This document shows positions 45,101-56,000 of a stretch of DNA of 64,000 nt, one piece after another; position 1 is the first letter of the stretch, and each line of letters starts with the position of its first letter. Location of the stretch: assembly GCA_964616825.1 (NCBI GenBank), contig CAZTSX010000010.1, positions 1-64,000 on the forward strand, given 5' to 3'. The notes under the pieces were generated by a model, which did no database searches, was not told the origin of the DNA, and was given only the letters and a program-made list of their open reading frames with translations. The position numbers and the translations under genes are program-made. The DNA comes from QYOJ01 sp964616825. Its GTDB lineage: Bacteria > Bacteroidota > Bacteroidia > Bacteroidales > FEN-979.

Positions 45101-46066
45101 TAGATCTTCGATTTCAATCGCATTGATCCATATCTCCTTGTCAAGCATGGCCTTGAATATATCCACGTCATCAATTGAGAACTCAGGAAGGTAAATCTGG
45201 AACAACTGACCTGCTCTGGATGCTGCAACTCTCTTTTCGGTTAAATTAGGGGTTAGCGTTAGCTCTTTCCCAAATAACCGTGAACCTATTAACGAAAATC
45301 CTACTTCATCGGCATGCAGAAAATAGAGACTGTCGGCCAGGCTGTATTTAAAATTCTTGATGATCAGCTCAATATCTTTGGAATAGAAGACGCGGTCTTG
45401 TTTGTAATATTGAAATGCATTGAGATCAAAATCCCTGAGAATGGCTGAGAAAAGATACTCCCCTTCGTTGATTTGTCCGGATTTAATGGTCTGCTTTCCG
45501 GTAAATGATCCATCGTTCACACTGATCGAATCAATTTTAACTTCCGAAAAGAAAATCGACATCATGGGGTAAATATCCTTGTATATCCGCTTGAATTTCT
45601 CCTTTTTCTTATGGATCGTATCAGGGTAGGCTACAAAATTGATGACTGGTTTGTTGAGTTCAATCTCTCGAAGATGAATGATCCGCTCAAAATATATTTG
45701 TTTAATATCCAGTGATTTAAGAACAAGTTTTTCGTAGGATAGCCCATACAATGAACTTTTCGCTTTTCCCTCTTTTTTCAACTCCTGGTAGAGTTCCTCA
45801 TTGGGGATCAGCTTGAAATCTGTGACCGTTGCCTGGCCTGTGAAAATATTATACCGGAATTTGTCGAAATTGATCTCATAGAGCCCGTTGCTGGTTTTAT
45901 GAATTTTATTTTGAAGAAAACCTTTGATAAAATATTCCCCAAAATGGCTGAGAGCAATGTACAGCGAAAACAAGATTACGAAGCTCAAGACAAACAGTGC
46001 TGTAAGAATTTCCAAAACAATTCTCGAAACACTTCTTTTATTGGATTTTTTTTTGTCGCTGGCCAT
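42128..46066 (-). CDS. Giant AsmA-like envelope protein
   Basis: 1312 residues. Basic start (DKKKSNKRS), one helix (about 15-40) and GEYFIKGFLQNKIHKTSNGL, then more than 1200 residues of regular beta strands. At least three internal units each end in a phrase like KSSIEVLNTLLSI, SILEIDSFALTPNYSD or SRLFGKELTLTPNL. The last third is paralogous to the next gene. No enzyme motif occurs. This architecture matches the AsmA/TamB/YhdP superfamily of bridge-like lipid transfer or assembly proteins. It probably forms an operon with its shorter paralogue and ftsX downstream. Function inferred from fold only. Confidence 0.75.
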   Translation of the reverse strand: MASDKKKSNKRSVSRIVLEILTALFVLSFVILFSLYIALSHFGEYFIKGFLQNKIHKTSNGLYEINFDKFRYNIFTGQATVTDFKLIPNEELYQELKKEGKAKSSLYGLSYEKLVLKSLDIKQIYFERIIHLREIELNKPVINFVAYPDTIHKKKEKFKRIYKDIYPMMSIFFSEVKIDSISVNDGSFTGKQTIKSGQINEGEYLFSAILRDFDLNAFQYYKQDRVFYSKDIELIIKNFKYSLADSLYFLHADEVGFSLIGSRLFGKELTLTPNLTEKRVAASRAGQLFQIYLPEFSIDDVDIFKAMLDKEIWINAIEIEDLSVKVFKHRNPEDPVRHRAKKKITIANLFTVFDNKIRSFRIDTFSLKNASFDYFASIRDPYPEVNISKADVQFHQFQLDSLAHLDTTKIIYAKDIELDLTNFTLALEDKLHELRAYKVKVNTRKSSIEVLNTLLSISKHQDETVRYKSNSFYHLMFPEVRFYQVDISKMFNFRRLNFAKLSVLEPDLDIIQYRGKEPPSDSAEKKTTFITKLNIIPHLVSPYMKSLRAGSVEISNGKIRFLDKTRGQQDERISGLIDLYLTGIDVDSLKWQDQKEILGKLDLDLQARDFRYNSRDDQHQVSFNEFYFNTLAANLEVKDLTYLADITGKSKLDTIKEEMSIRVEALDVNGFDHMNWIRTRHFYAKHIRLDKPRVFIHLNKKTKKKHQQRALFEVIHEVVNRIELEQLNINQGTLDMIQRHHEKPGCIRLKNFDYQLSGFLMDLSGWDKGIKIFRYDHLSFKLDTTAPLILDSAYTINFSRFLSDSYPPDLAIKDLRVAPMKRPNQKTPPPVEIDLSIPSLQINDLNLERVLFDKELAIGSIDIKEPEVTLVRQESKKSHPDKKKRQFTHPEIHSPFNKMTISRLNLDKGKINYINYIDHRDTTTTTLSLDNIYAMIKGFSYDTSDQFPDQSAIFHCQDIDLRTGGYAMVTKDSMNTISFAGLHLSTQQSILEIDSFALTPNYSDFGYSRKLGYQTDRMEIQTGTIKLERLNFKRLLNEKRLHVGLIAIDWLSLDDYRDKRVKFPYWKRPPMIQQAIRNITFPMDIDSLLLTNGEVTYREQTEQEPGMIFFNQMHFLAKGFTTDSLMISEGDELVAGGSVYMMGKAKMEGEFRFPMQSPTDTFYFNGKTGRVDMTLFNPMVSKVAPVKIKSGVVDSVNIHWMRGNNTYATGILDLYYQGLQIELLHVKKNFLNKVGTDIMQILVNMAVPQENPGYFGIHRRGYIWNHRNEEKGYFNFFWKSILEGLKSSEGINSKEQKAFKKEYKQEMKSQKK

Positions 46067-46093
46067 GAACCAAAGGAGGGTATGAATCTACGG

Positions 46094-46101
46094 TAAAGAT
46101 A
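46094..46101 (-). promoter_or_regulatory. Possible -7 element TATCTTTA
   Basis: The minus strand reads TATCTTTA, one base off TANNTTTG, 27 bases before the ATG of the giant AsmA-like gene at 46066. It lies in the divergent gap shared with leuS. Confidence 0.35.
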
Positions 46102-46166
46102 GAAAATTCCCTCTAAATTGCTATCTTGCACACCAAAAATGGAATAATTCGTTTTTTCAATTGACA

Positions 46167-49013
46167 ATGGAATACAACTTTTCTGAAGTAGAGAAGAAGT
46201 GGCAAAAATACTGGCTGGATCACGGAACATTCCGGGTTGAAATAGATTACTCAAAACCCAAATTTTACGTTCTCGACATGTTCCCGTATCCATCCGGGGC
46301 TGGCTTACATGTAGGGAATCCTTTGGGATATATTGCTTCAGACATTTATGCACGATTCAAGCGATTAAAAGGATTTAATGTTCTGCATCCGATGGGATAT
46401 GACGCCTACGGATTGCCAGCTGAACAATTTGCCATTCAAACCGGGACCCATCCATCAGTCACGACCGAAAAGAATGTCATTCGCTACCGTGAACAGATGA
46501 GTAAGATCGGTTTTTCCTACGACTGGTCACGAGAAATAAAGACCTGTGATCCGGATTATTACAAATGGACCCAGTGGACTTTCATCCAGCTATTCAACCA
46601 TTGGTACGATCCGGATAAACAGAAAGCTGAACCGATCGAAACGCTGATCAGCAGGCTTTCAACGGAAGGCTACGATGAGGTCACGTCATCTCAATGGAAT
46701 AGCAAAACAAAAAAGGAGCAACAGGAGTTTCTGATGAACTACCGCCTGGCGTACCTTTCCGATGCTATGGTGAACTGGTGTCCGGAGTTGGGAACGGTTC
46801 TTGCCAATGATGAGGTAAACAACGGAATTTCTGTACGGGGAGGTCATCCCGTTGAACGGAAGCTGATGAAACAATGGTTCTTACGTATCACCCCTTATGC
46901 TCAACGCCTGTTGGATGGCCTGGATACGGTCGATTGGTTTGAATCACTGAAAGAGATCCAGCGGAACTGGATCGGTCGTTCGGAGGGTGCTGATATATTC
47001 TTCCCGATCCAGGATACCGATTACAACCTGGAGATCTTCACAACACGTCCGGATACCATTTTTGGATCAACCTATATGGTTCTGGCTCCTGAGCATAAGT
47101 TGGTGGAGAAGATTACCAGCACCGACCGGAAAGAGGTAGTGATGGCTTATGTTGAGAAAGCCAGGAACCGTTCCGAAAGGGAACGCATGATCGAGGTTAA
47201 GCATATCACAGGAGAGTTTACGGGCGCCTATTGCCTCAATCCGATCAACGGTCAACCGATCCCCATCTGGGTAGCCGATTATGTGCTGGCTGGCTACGGA
47301 ACCGGTGCCATCATGGCTGTTCCGGCACATGATCAACGCGACTATGAGTTTGCAAAACATTTTGGCTTGCCCATTATTGAAGTGGTTTCCGGAGGTGATA
47401 TCTCAGAAAGCTCCTACGATGCAAAAGAGGGGATCCTGATTAACTCCAACTTCATCAATGGCATGTCTGTGAAAGAAGCGGTACAAGCCGTAACCGAGCG
47501 ATTAGAGGAGATGGGAATTGGTCAAGGGGCTATCAATTACCGGCTGCGCGATGCCATTTTCAGCCGGCAACGTTACTGGGGTGAACCATTTCCGATCTAC
47601 TACAAAGATGGAATTCCCTACCCTCTCGATGAATCTGAACTTCCGTTGCGGCTTCCCGGTGTTGATAAATACCTTCCTACCGAAACGGGTGAACCACCTC
47701 TGGCAAGGGCGAAAGAGTGGAAAACCAGGGAAGGATATCCGCTCGAAACTTCTACTATGCCAGGATTTGCAGGATCCAGTGGGTACTACCTCCGGTACAT
47801 GGATCCGAAAAATGATAACGAATATTTCTCCGGGGAAGCAGCGGAATACTGGCAGAATATCGACCTCTATATTGGCGGTTCAGAGCATGCAACGGGTCAT
47901 CTAATTTACTCCAGGTTTTGGAATAAATTTTTATATGATATTGGATTAATCCAAAACGAAGAACCCTTTAAAAAGCTGATAAATCAAGGGATGATTCAGG
48001 GAATTAGTCAAAAAGCTAAAGGTTTTAAATCTGGATCCCTTGACGATATGAAATTTTATATTATTCCACCTGATTTTACATATATAGAAAACAATATATC
48101 AGAAAAATACCCGAGTTGGCGTAATATTCCTATTGAATTTGTCAAGGATGGCAAATTAACTGCTATGAACCTTGAACTTATGAAACAGAAATATCCACTC
48201 TTTGATGACTTACAAATAGCTACAGTAAAGGATATTATTGATTTACCTCCTAAAAGGAAAGACAGATTGACACAAACCCAAAAAAGTCTTATTCATGATG
48301 GCTGGGTGGAATTAAAGCCTGAATTGGAGAAAATGTCAAAATCAAAATTCAACGTGGTGAATCCCGACCAGATTATTGAAGAGTATGGCGCCGATACTTT
48401 GAGGATGTATGAGATGTTTTTGGGTCCGCTTGAGCAATCAAAACCATGGGATACACATGGTATCGAGGGTGTATTCCGGTTTATCAAAAAGGTGTGGCGG
48501 CTCTATCACGACGATACTAATCAGTTTCGTGTTACCGATGAGGCTCCAACAGCGGAGGAACTCCGGGTATTGCATAAAACCATTAAAAAGGTACAGGAAG
48601 ATATTGAACGGTTCTCGTTCAATACCGGAGTAAGCACATTCATGATCTGTGTAAACGAATTGACCGAACTGAAGTGTCACAAGCGGGCTATCCTTACCGA
48701 TCTGGCCATCATCTTATCGCCATATGCTCCGCATCTGGCGGAAGAATTATGGGAACAACTTGGTCATAAGGAGAGTATCTCCAAAGCCTTTTTTCCCGAT
48801 TTCAACGAAGAATTTCTGAAAGATAATACGTTTGAGTATCCTGTTTCGTTTAATGGTAAACTTCGCTTTAAGATCACGCTTCCACTCGACCTGAATGTGG
48901 CCGATATCGAAAAAGCTGTCCTTGAAGCTCCGGAATCAGCAAGATGGTTGCAGGAAAAACCTCCAAAGAGAGTCATTGTCGTTCCGAAAAAGATCGTCAA
49001 CGTGGTGATATAA
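46167..49013 (+). CDS. leuS: Leucyl-tRNA synthetase
   Basis: ATG at 46167 (an in-frame TTG six bases earlier is unlikely) gives 948 residues starting MEYNFSEVEKKWQKYW. HIGH-type motif is DMFPYPSGAGLHVGNPLGYI; editing domain has TTRPDTIFGSTYMVLAPEH and the TGxIMAVPAHDQRDYEF segment; KMSKS is in LEKMSKSKFNVVNPDQIIEE; the anticodon domain follows with WDTHGIEGVFRF. The Bacteroidota insert QKAEPIETLISRLSTEGY is present. Residues about 578-726 (47900-48345) are encoded by markedly AT-richer DNA than either side, and the protein there (KAKGFKSGSLDDMKFYII) departs from what I expect in this phylum. The frame and catalytic motifs remain intact. Confidence 0.95.
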   Translation: MEYNFSEVEKKWQKYWLDHGTFRVEIDYSKPKFYVLDMFPYPSGAGLHVGNPLGYIASDIYARFKRLKGFNVLHPMGYDAYGLPAEQFAIQTGTHPSVTTEKNVIRYREQMSKIGFSYDWSREIKTCDPDYYKWTQWTFIQLFNHWYDPDKQKAEPIETLISRLSTEGYDEVTSSQWNSKTKKEQQEFLMNYRLAYLSDAMVNWCPELGTVLANDEVNNGISVRGGHPVERKLMKQWFLRITPYAQRLLDGLDTVDWFESLKEIQRNWIGRSEGADIFFPIQDTDYNLEIFTTRPDTIFGSTYMVLAPEHKLVEKITSTDRKEVVMAYVEKARNRSERERMIEVKHITGEFTGAYCLNPINGQPIPIWVADYVLAGYGTGAIMAVPAHDQRDYEFAKHFGLPIIEVVSGGDISESSYDAKEGILINSNFINGMSVKEAVQAVTERLEEMGIGQGAINYRLRDAIFSRQRYWGEPFPIYYKDGIPYPLDESELPLRLPGVDKYLPTETGEPPLARAKEWKTREGYPLETSTMPGFAGSSGYYLRYMDPKNDNEYFSGEAAEYWQNIDLYIGGSEHATGHLIYSRFWNKFLYDIGLIQNEEPFKKLINQGMIQGISQKAKGFKSGSLDDMKFYIIPPDFTYIENNISEKYPSWRNIPIEFVKDGKLTAMNLELMKQKYPLFDDLQIATVKDIIDLPPKRKDRLTQTQKSLIHDGWVELKPELEKMSKSKFNVVNPDQIIEEYGADTLRMYEMFLGPLEQSKPWDTHGIEGVFRFIKKVWRLYHDDTNQFRVTDEAPTAEELRVLHKTIKKVQEDIERFSFNTGVSTFMICVNELTELKCHKRAILTDLAIILSPYAPHLAEELWEQLGHKESISKAFFPDFNEEFLKDNTFEYPVSFNGKLRFKITLPLDLNVADIEKAVLEAPESARWLQEKPPKRVIVVPKKIVNVVI
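47900..48345 (+). other. Low-GC mosaic segment inside leuS
   Basis: A hand count over 47941-48300 gives 113 G/C in 360 bases, about 31%. The 120 bases at 47761-47880 have 57 G/C, about 48%. The boundaries are approximate. The segment encodes the region between the catalytic core and KMSKS, including the LeuRS-specific domain position. Confidence 0.6.
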
Positions 49014-49045
49014 GCGGGAATTTATGTAATGGCGACCGGGTTTAT

Positions 49046-49873
49046 ATGGGTTATTACATCCTTGCATTCCTTCTTATTCATTCCTTATTCCTCATTGGAC
49101 AGGATTTAACCCCAGTGAAGAACGAAGCCTTCACCCAAGGCGAATTCCTGAAATACCGTGTCTATTACGACTCCTATGTTACAGGAAAGGTAACTGCCGG
49201 AATTGCTACGGCCGAGGTCAAATTTGATCTGGAAGAGGTGAACGGAAGGCAAACCTATCACCTGGTTGGAAAAGGCAAAACCCAGGGAGCGTTTAACTTA
49301 TTTTTTAAAGTAAACGACCGGTTTGAAAGTTTTATAGACAGGGAATTGCTGGTTCCATGGAAATTCATCCGGCGAACAAAAGAGGGAGATTACGAATACG
49401 ATGATGATGTAAAGTTCAACCAGTTCACAGGAACTTATTCAAGCACACGCAAGAATAAATCAATGCCCAAAGGAACGCAGGATCTGATCTCTGCATTATA
49501 TGTTGCCCGAACGTATGATCTTTCTAACGCTTCGCCTGGAGATAATTTTCCTATTACCTTTTTGCTGGATGACTCGATTTACGTTTCGGCAATCATGTAT
49601 ATGGGAAAAGCTGATGTTCTGACTGACCTTGGGACATTCCGTTGTCTCCGGTTCCAGCCCATGGTCGTGTCCGGAAACGTCTTCTCCCAGCCCTATCCCA
49701 TGGATGTCTGGATCACAGATGATAAAAATCACATCCCCCTGCTGATTAAATCTGCTGTGATTATCGGATCTATCAAGATGGAGCTCATGGAATACAAAGG
49801 GCTGGCAAATCCCATGACTTCGATGATCAAGCCTCCAAAGAGAAATCGATCCAAAAAGAAGAGAAAAAACTGA
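49046..49873 (+). CDS. DUF3108-domain exported protein
   Basis: The ATG at 49046 gives 275 residues and starts a clean signal (MGYYILAFLLIHSLFLIG). Longer frames run back into leuS and are rejected. GEFLKYRVYYDSYVTGKVTA, TYHLVGKGKTQGAFNLFFKV and FESFIDRELLVPWKFIRRTK are the strands of DUF3108, a periplasmic beta-rich domain of unknown role. TRKNKSMPKGTQDLISALYV and the later VWITDDKNHIPLLIKSAVII complete it. It has a Lys/Arg-rich tail (PPKRNRSKKKRKN). It is 32 bases downstream of leuS. The next 177 bases (49874-50050) hold no gene. Confidence 0.85.
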   Translation: MGYYILAFLLIHSLFLIGQDLTPVKNEAFTQGEFLKYRVYYDSYVTGKVTAGIATAEVKFDLEEVNGRQTYHLVGKGKTQGAFNLFFKVNDRFESFIDRELLVPWKFIRRTKEGDYEYDDDVKFNQFTGTYSSTRKNKSMPKGTQDLISALYVARTYDLSNASPGDNFPITFLLDDSIYVSAIMYMGKADVLTDLGTFRCLRFQPMVVSGNVFSQPYPMDVWITDDKNHIPLLIKSAVIIGSIKMELMEYKGLANPMTSMIKPPKRNRSKKKRKN

Positions 49874-50022
49874 GATTCGGTATGACGAAAAGCGCCTGTT
49901 CAACCGGGAGGAGTGTTAATTTTACTCTTTCTGCATTATTTTTATGGAAATCCCGGAATTCGCTTATCTTGATAGATGAAAATCAAATCACTTTCTTGCA
50001 TTCATGTTTTCCGATAATATTG

Positions 50023-50030
50023 TACCTTTA
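50023..50030 (+). promoter_or_regulatory. Possible -7 element TACCTTTA
   Basis: TACCTTTA is one base off TANNTTTG and lies 20 bases before the ATG of the macroglobulin gene. The rest of the 49874-50050 gap shows no hairpin or ORF that I can support. Confidence 0.4.
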
Positions 50031-50050
50031 ATGATTCCAAATAAATAATT

Positions 50051-53000
50051 ATGAGATCACTACATGTGCTTATCGCCCTATCGTTTGTAGTAACTGGTCA
50101 TGCGGAAATACGGTCATACGGTCATCCAGTCATGGCATCAACTCCCTTATTCACCTGGTCACCCGTTCACCTGATTACTTGTTCACCTGTTCACCTGTTC
50201 ACCAGTTCACTCAATCGAGATTACCAAAAGCAATGGGCAAAAGTCGACTCACTCACCAAATCGGGACTTCCCCGGTCAGCTTTGAAAGTTGTCGATAAAA
50301 TATATTCCCTGGCGAATTCAGAGAAAAACAATCCCCAGGTGGTCAAAGCAATCCTCTACCGGCTCAGGCTGAATTCCGATTTTCAGGAAAATTTTCCTGT
50401 TCATGCCATCCGGGAGATTCAAAAGGAGATTGCCATTTCACAGGAGCCTGTTAAACAGATTCTGCACTCCATCCTCGGAGAGCTCTGCTGGAACTATTTC
50501 CGGATGAATCAATACCGTTTTCAAAATCGCACTTTCATTCCCGATAATCAATCAGATGATCCGGAAACATGGGATCTCAATACACTGGCCTCCCAGATCA
50601 TCCTCAACTACAGATTGTCCCTATCTAATGATATCGTATTACAGGATATCCCTATTGAGCAATTTCAAGCTATTCTTGATCAGCCTGTTCTTGCTGAAGG
50701 AGAATCAGATCCAACACCTGAGTTTCGCCCTACACTCTTTGATTTCCTGGCCCACCGGGCACTTGACTTTTTTACAACATCGGATCTCCTTTTAAATCAA
50801 TCCGTCTATACATTCAGTCTGGATAATGCAGCTTTCTTTGATCCAGCTCAAAAATTTATCAACTACCCCCTCCAGTCCAAAGGGATTCATTCACGGTCCG
50901 GTGATGGTTCGTTTATCCCACCAGAAAATGATACCTTATCACTTCCCTGGTATGCGATTCGGATATTTCAGGCACTTGATCAGTTTCACATTAACGATAA
51001 AAATCCCCGTGCATTGATAGATGTGGAGCTTGACCGCTATGCATATGTTCTGAATGAAAGCACGTTACCAGCGAAAGATAGCATCTACCTTCAAGCCTTG
51101 CAGCAATTTGAACAGGATTATACCTATTCCCCTTTTTCAACTGAAATTTCATTTGTTATAGCTGAAAAACTGATACAAGAAGGAGCAACATACGATCCTC
51201 TGGTCTCAGATAGTCATAAGTGGGATCTGAAAAAGGCCCTTCAGATATGTATTCAGGCGAATGAAAAATTTCCCGATGCTGACGGGAGTAGGGCATGCCG
51301 GAGACTCATCAAGGAGATCAAAGAGCCTTCCCTGACAATTACATCAGAATATGCTATTATCCCTTCCCGGCCAGCGTTAATCTCATTGGGATTTAAAAAT
51401 GTTTCAGCATTACATTTCAGGATGGTAAAAGCTAATCCGGATCAATTTCCGTCGGCTCTTTCGGGATTGAAGCAAGCACAGATTCTCAACTACCTGGCCC
51501 GTCTGGAAATGGTATCCGACTGGTCTGTTTCATTGCCTTCCGACGGCGATTACCAGGAGCATCAAACAGAGATATCAATCCCTGCAGTTGAACCGGGTTT
51601 CTACATCCTTTTCTCTTCATCAGACTCCTCCTTTCAAAATCCTGAAATGCCATTTACCTATCAATCTCTCTGGTCATCACAAATCAGTTATGTTACGCAG
51701 CGTATAGCTACCGGAGGGGTTGATGTTTATCTTTTGAACAGGGACAGCGGCAGGCCTTTACCAAACTTGCTTGCTGAATCCTATTCCAGGAGCTATAACT
51801 CCAGGGAGAGAGTTTATACCACAACGAAAACAGGCGAATATCATTCAGATGCTTCCGGATTTTTCTCAATTCCGGCTCCAGAAAAACGCGGCATCCATAC
51901 CAATCTCTACCTGAAGATCCACTCGAAAAAGGATCTGTTGATTACCGAATCATTTTATCTCTATCCTGCCGTTACAAAAGCAACCAGGACCGTTGAGCAG
52001 ACACGGTTTTTCACCGACCGTGCGATATACCGGCCGGGACAAATTATCTATTTTAAAGGGATTATACTGGAGCGGACTGGAGATTCGTCCTCTTTGAAAA
52101 CAAACAAAACAACCCGTGTTGCATTCACTGATGTGAATGGACAGAAGATTTCAGAACAGACCTTCACTACCGATTCCTATGGCGCTTTCAATGGCTCCTT
52201 TATTGCTCCGGGTGGTGTGTTATTGGGCGATATGCGTATCTTCAATGAGTCGGGTTCCATTACTCTTTCCGTGGAAGAGTATAAAAGGCCCACTTTTGAA
52301 GTGCTGTTTGATCCAATAGAAGGAAATTATAAATTGGGAGAGAAGGTGACGGTGATTGGCAAGGCAATCGGGTATGCCGGGAATGCTGTCGATGCCGGCA
52401 GTGTCAGTTTTCGTATAGTACGAACCGCCCGTTTCCCTTTTTGGAACCGGATGTGGTACTACCCCTTTCCCTCTTCCCCCGAAACAGAGATCATCAACGG
52501 TACTGTTATCACGCAACCTGACGGATCGTTTACCATTTCCTTTGATGCGATCCCTGACCTCACCGTGCCGGCCCAGACCAAGCCGGTATTCACATTCCAG
52601 GTTTATGTCGATGTAACCGATATCAATGGGGAGACCCGTTCGGCACAAGAGTCGATATCGGTAGGCTATATTTCACTGATTATCGATATCGAAATTCCTG
52701 AAAAACTGAATCTTAAAAAAGTATCTGCACTCTCACTCAGCACAACCAACCTGAATGGCAGGCCCACTCCTTCCGATGTACAAGTTGTCCTGTCCAGATT
52801 GGATGAGCCGGAACGAGCGTTCAAAAAACGTCTTTGGGGCCGTCCTGATCTTACCCTCATGTCGGAAGAGGAATTTTATTCTCAATTTCCGAACGATATT
52901 TATGAAAACGACGATGACCCGGCGACCTGGAAAATATCGTCAACGGTATTCGATAAGGTGTTGAACACCTCCAGAGATACCCTGTTGAATTTCGCAGATA

Positions 53001-56000
53001 CCGGATGCCGGATACCGGATGCCGGATATTATAAAATCGAATTGAGTGCGACTGATCCTTTCGGCCAAAAAGTTGAAAAAACACTCTATTTCATTGCATT
53101 TGATCCGGATAGCAATCAGATTCCTGTTCCCGAAATGAACTGGTTTGTTCCATTACAGATCGAAGGAGAGCCGGGAGAGCAAGCCTCCTTTCTTATTGGC
53201 ACCAGTGAAAAAAATGTACAGGTTATCTGGGAAATCCGGGTGAAAGATCAGCTCCAATCCAGGGAGTGGATCAAACTCAACAACCAGCAAAAAAAGATCG
53301 AGATTCCGATCCTGGAAGCATACCGGGGTAATTTCTCGGTGAATTTTCTCTTTGTCAGGGATAACAGGGTATACCAGAACAGCCAGGTGATCACAGTTCC
53401 CTATACAGATAAAAAACTCGACATCACATTTGAAACATTCCGGAACAAGCTGATCCCGGGACAACATGAAGAGTGGAAGATTTGGATCACCAATGCCGAT
53501 AAAGAGGGGGTTGAAGCCCAATTTTTAACCACAATGTATGATCGTTCTCTTGACGTTTTCAGGAGTAACTCATGGACTTTCGATCTTTACCGAAAATTCT
53601 ATTTCAACGATCCGTGGGAGATCCATAATGATTTCAGAACATCAGCAAATTCCTGGTACTCAACCTGGTCCCATGAAGTTGTCTCTCCCCGTGAATATGA
53701 CCGGTTGAACTGGTTTGGAATTCGGGTAGCACAGCCTTTCTACTCACGATCGGGAGGATTAAAAGGAGTATACATGGTGGAAAAGATGGATGCCCCGGAA
53801 GCCGAACCTTCTATGGGTGGCAACGAAGATGTTGTGCCTCCTCTTTCTCACGATCAAACCAAATCAGGAAGTAGCACTAGCCAGGATGTACCGGTAATTC
53901 CGATTCGGAAAGATTTTAGTGAAACAGCGTTTTTCTATCCATCCCTGACCACAGATTCAGACGGGAGGTTATATCTGAAATTCACCGTGCCGGATGCATT
54001 GACCTCCTGGAAATTGCTCGGCCTTGGCTACACCAAACAGCTTGATTACGGATTGATTGAGAAAGAGCTGATCACCCGGAAGGACCTGATGGTATTTCCC
54101 AATCCGCCCCGTTTTCTCAGGCAGGGGGATACCATTGTGTTCAGTGCTAAGATTGTCAACCTGAGCAATCATGAGATCAGTGGTGAATCAATGCTCAATT
54201 TGTCGGAAGCAGTTACGTTACAACCATTAGATAATTTGATCCTGGATCCTGGATCCTGGATGCCGGATAGCAAATTCTTCACTATTCCCGCCGGTCAGAG
54301 TGCCGGTGTCTCCTGGACCATCGCTATCCCGGTTACGAACATCATAAGCCTGTTGAAATACCGTGTCACAGCACATGCAGGAAATTTCAGTGATGGAGAA
54401 GAGAACACCATCCCGGTGCTCACCAATCGAATGCTGGTCACCGAGTCGCTCCCGTTACCGGTCAGAGGGCAAGGTACATTCAATTTTACGTTCGATAAAT
54501 TAAAAAACTCCGCTTCCCAGCCAGATGCCACTCTGGAAAACTACAGGCTGACACTTGAATTTGCCTCGAATCCTGCCTGGTATGTAGTTCAGGCATTGCC
54601 CTCTTTGAATGAAGTGATCTATAAAAATGCCGGTCAAATCTTCGGGGCTTTCTATGCGAATGGTTTAGCTGCACATATTGCTAACTCACGGCCGGAGATC
54701 CGACTTGTATTTGAGAGCTGGAAAGCATTGACACCAGATGCTCTGGTATCGAATCTGGAAAAGAATGAGGAACTCAAAACAGCGATCCTGGAGGAGACAC
54801 CCTGGGTGATAGAGGCTAAAAGCGAAACCCAGAACAAGCGTCGGATAGGATTATTTTTCGACATGAATAACCTGGAAAATAACCTGAAGCAAAACCTTTC
54901 AAAACTCATCGAGATGCAGAAACATTCAGGTGGCTGGCCATGGTTTGAAGGGATGCGTGAGAGCCGGGTGATCACATTAAACATCTTGACCGGACTTGGT
55001 CGCCTTAAGCATCTGGGAGCCAGATATGCTTTGCAGGAGGCCCAGGTGTCTGCGATGATCAAACGTGCCATTCAATACCTGGACGAGGAATTGGTCAACG
55101 ATTATGAAAAACTGAAAAAAAGATTTCCTAAAAAGTTGAACCAGAATCACCTGACGCCCCTTCAAATAAAATACCTCTATGCCCGAAGTTTTTTCAAACA
55201 GATACCGGATCCCGGATTCCGGATCCCGGATTCATCATCCAGCATCAACCAAGTGCTGCAATACTATACTTTCCAATCTAAAATGTACTGGTTAAAGCAG
55301 GACATCTACTCCCAGGGGATGATTGCACTTGCGTTGAACCGCACTGGAGATCGTGATATTTCGTTGAAAATTCTGCAATCACTGAACGAAAAAGCGTTGC
55401 ATTCGCCTGAGATGGGAATGTATTGGGCAACGCAAAATGGCTATGAGTGGTACCGGGCTCCGATTGAAATCCAGGCCTTGTTGATCGAAGCGTTTGATGA
55501 GATTGTTAATGACCGGAAATCTGTTGAAGAGATGAAAATCTGGCTGTTGAAACAGAAACAAACCCAGATGTGGCGAACCAGGCAGGCAACGGTGGATGCC
55601 TGTTATGCACTGCTCTTAAGAGGGGTAAATCTGCTTGCAGACGATCCACAAGTATCCATTACCATCGGTGACTTGAAGATTGATCCTTCGAAATTGACCG
55701 ATTCAAGAACAGAGGCTGGAACCGGGTATTTTAAGATGTCGTGGATGGGAGATCAAATCAAGCCGGATATGAGTACCATTCAGATTACAAAATCGACGGA
55801 TGGTATTGCCTGGGGCGGATTGTACTGGCAGTATTTCGAAAACCTCGATAATATCACCCCGCATGAAACACCATTAACGGTTGAGCAACAATTATTTCTT
55901 GAGAAGAACACTGAATCCGGTCCAGTATTAGAAAAGATACCGGATGCCGGATATCAGAAACCAGATTCAATATCCAACATCCAACATCCAACATCTCTTG

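Noticed and set aside
46161..46166. TTG start for leuS
   Set aside because: The ATG six bases downstream matches the usual LeuRS N-terminus MEYNFSEVEKKWQKYW.
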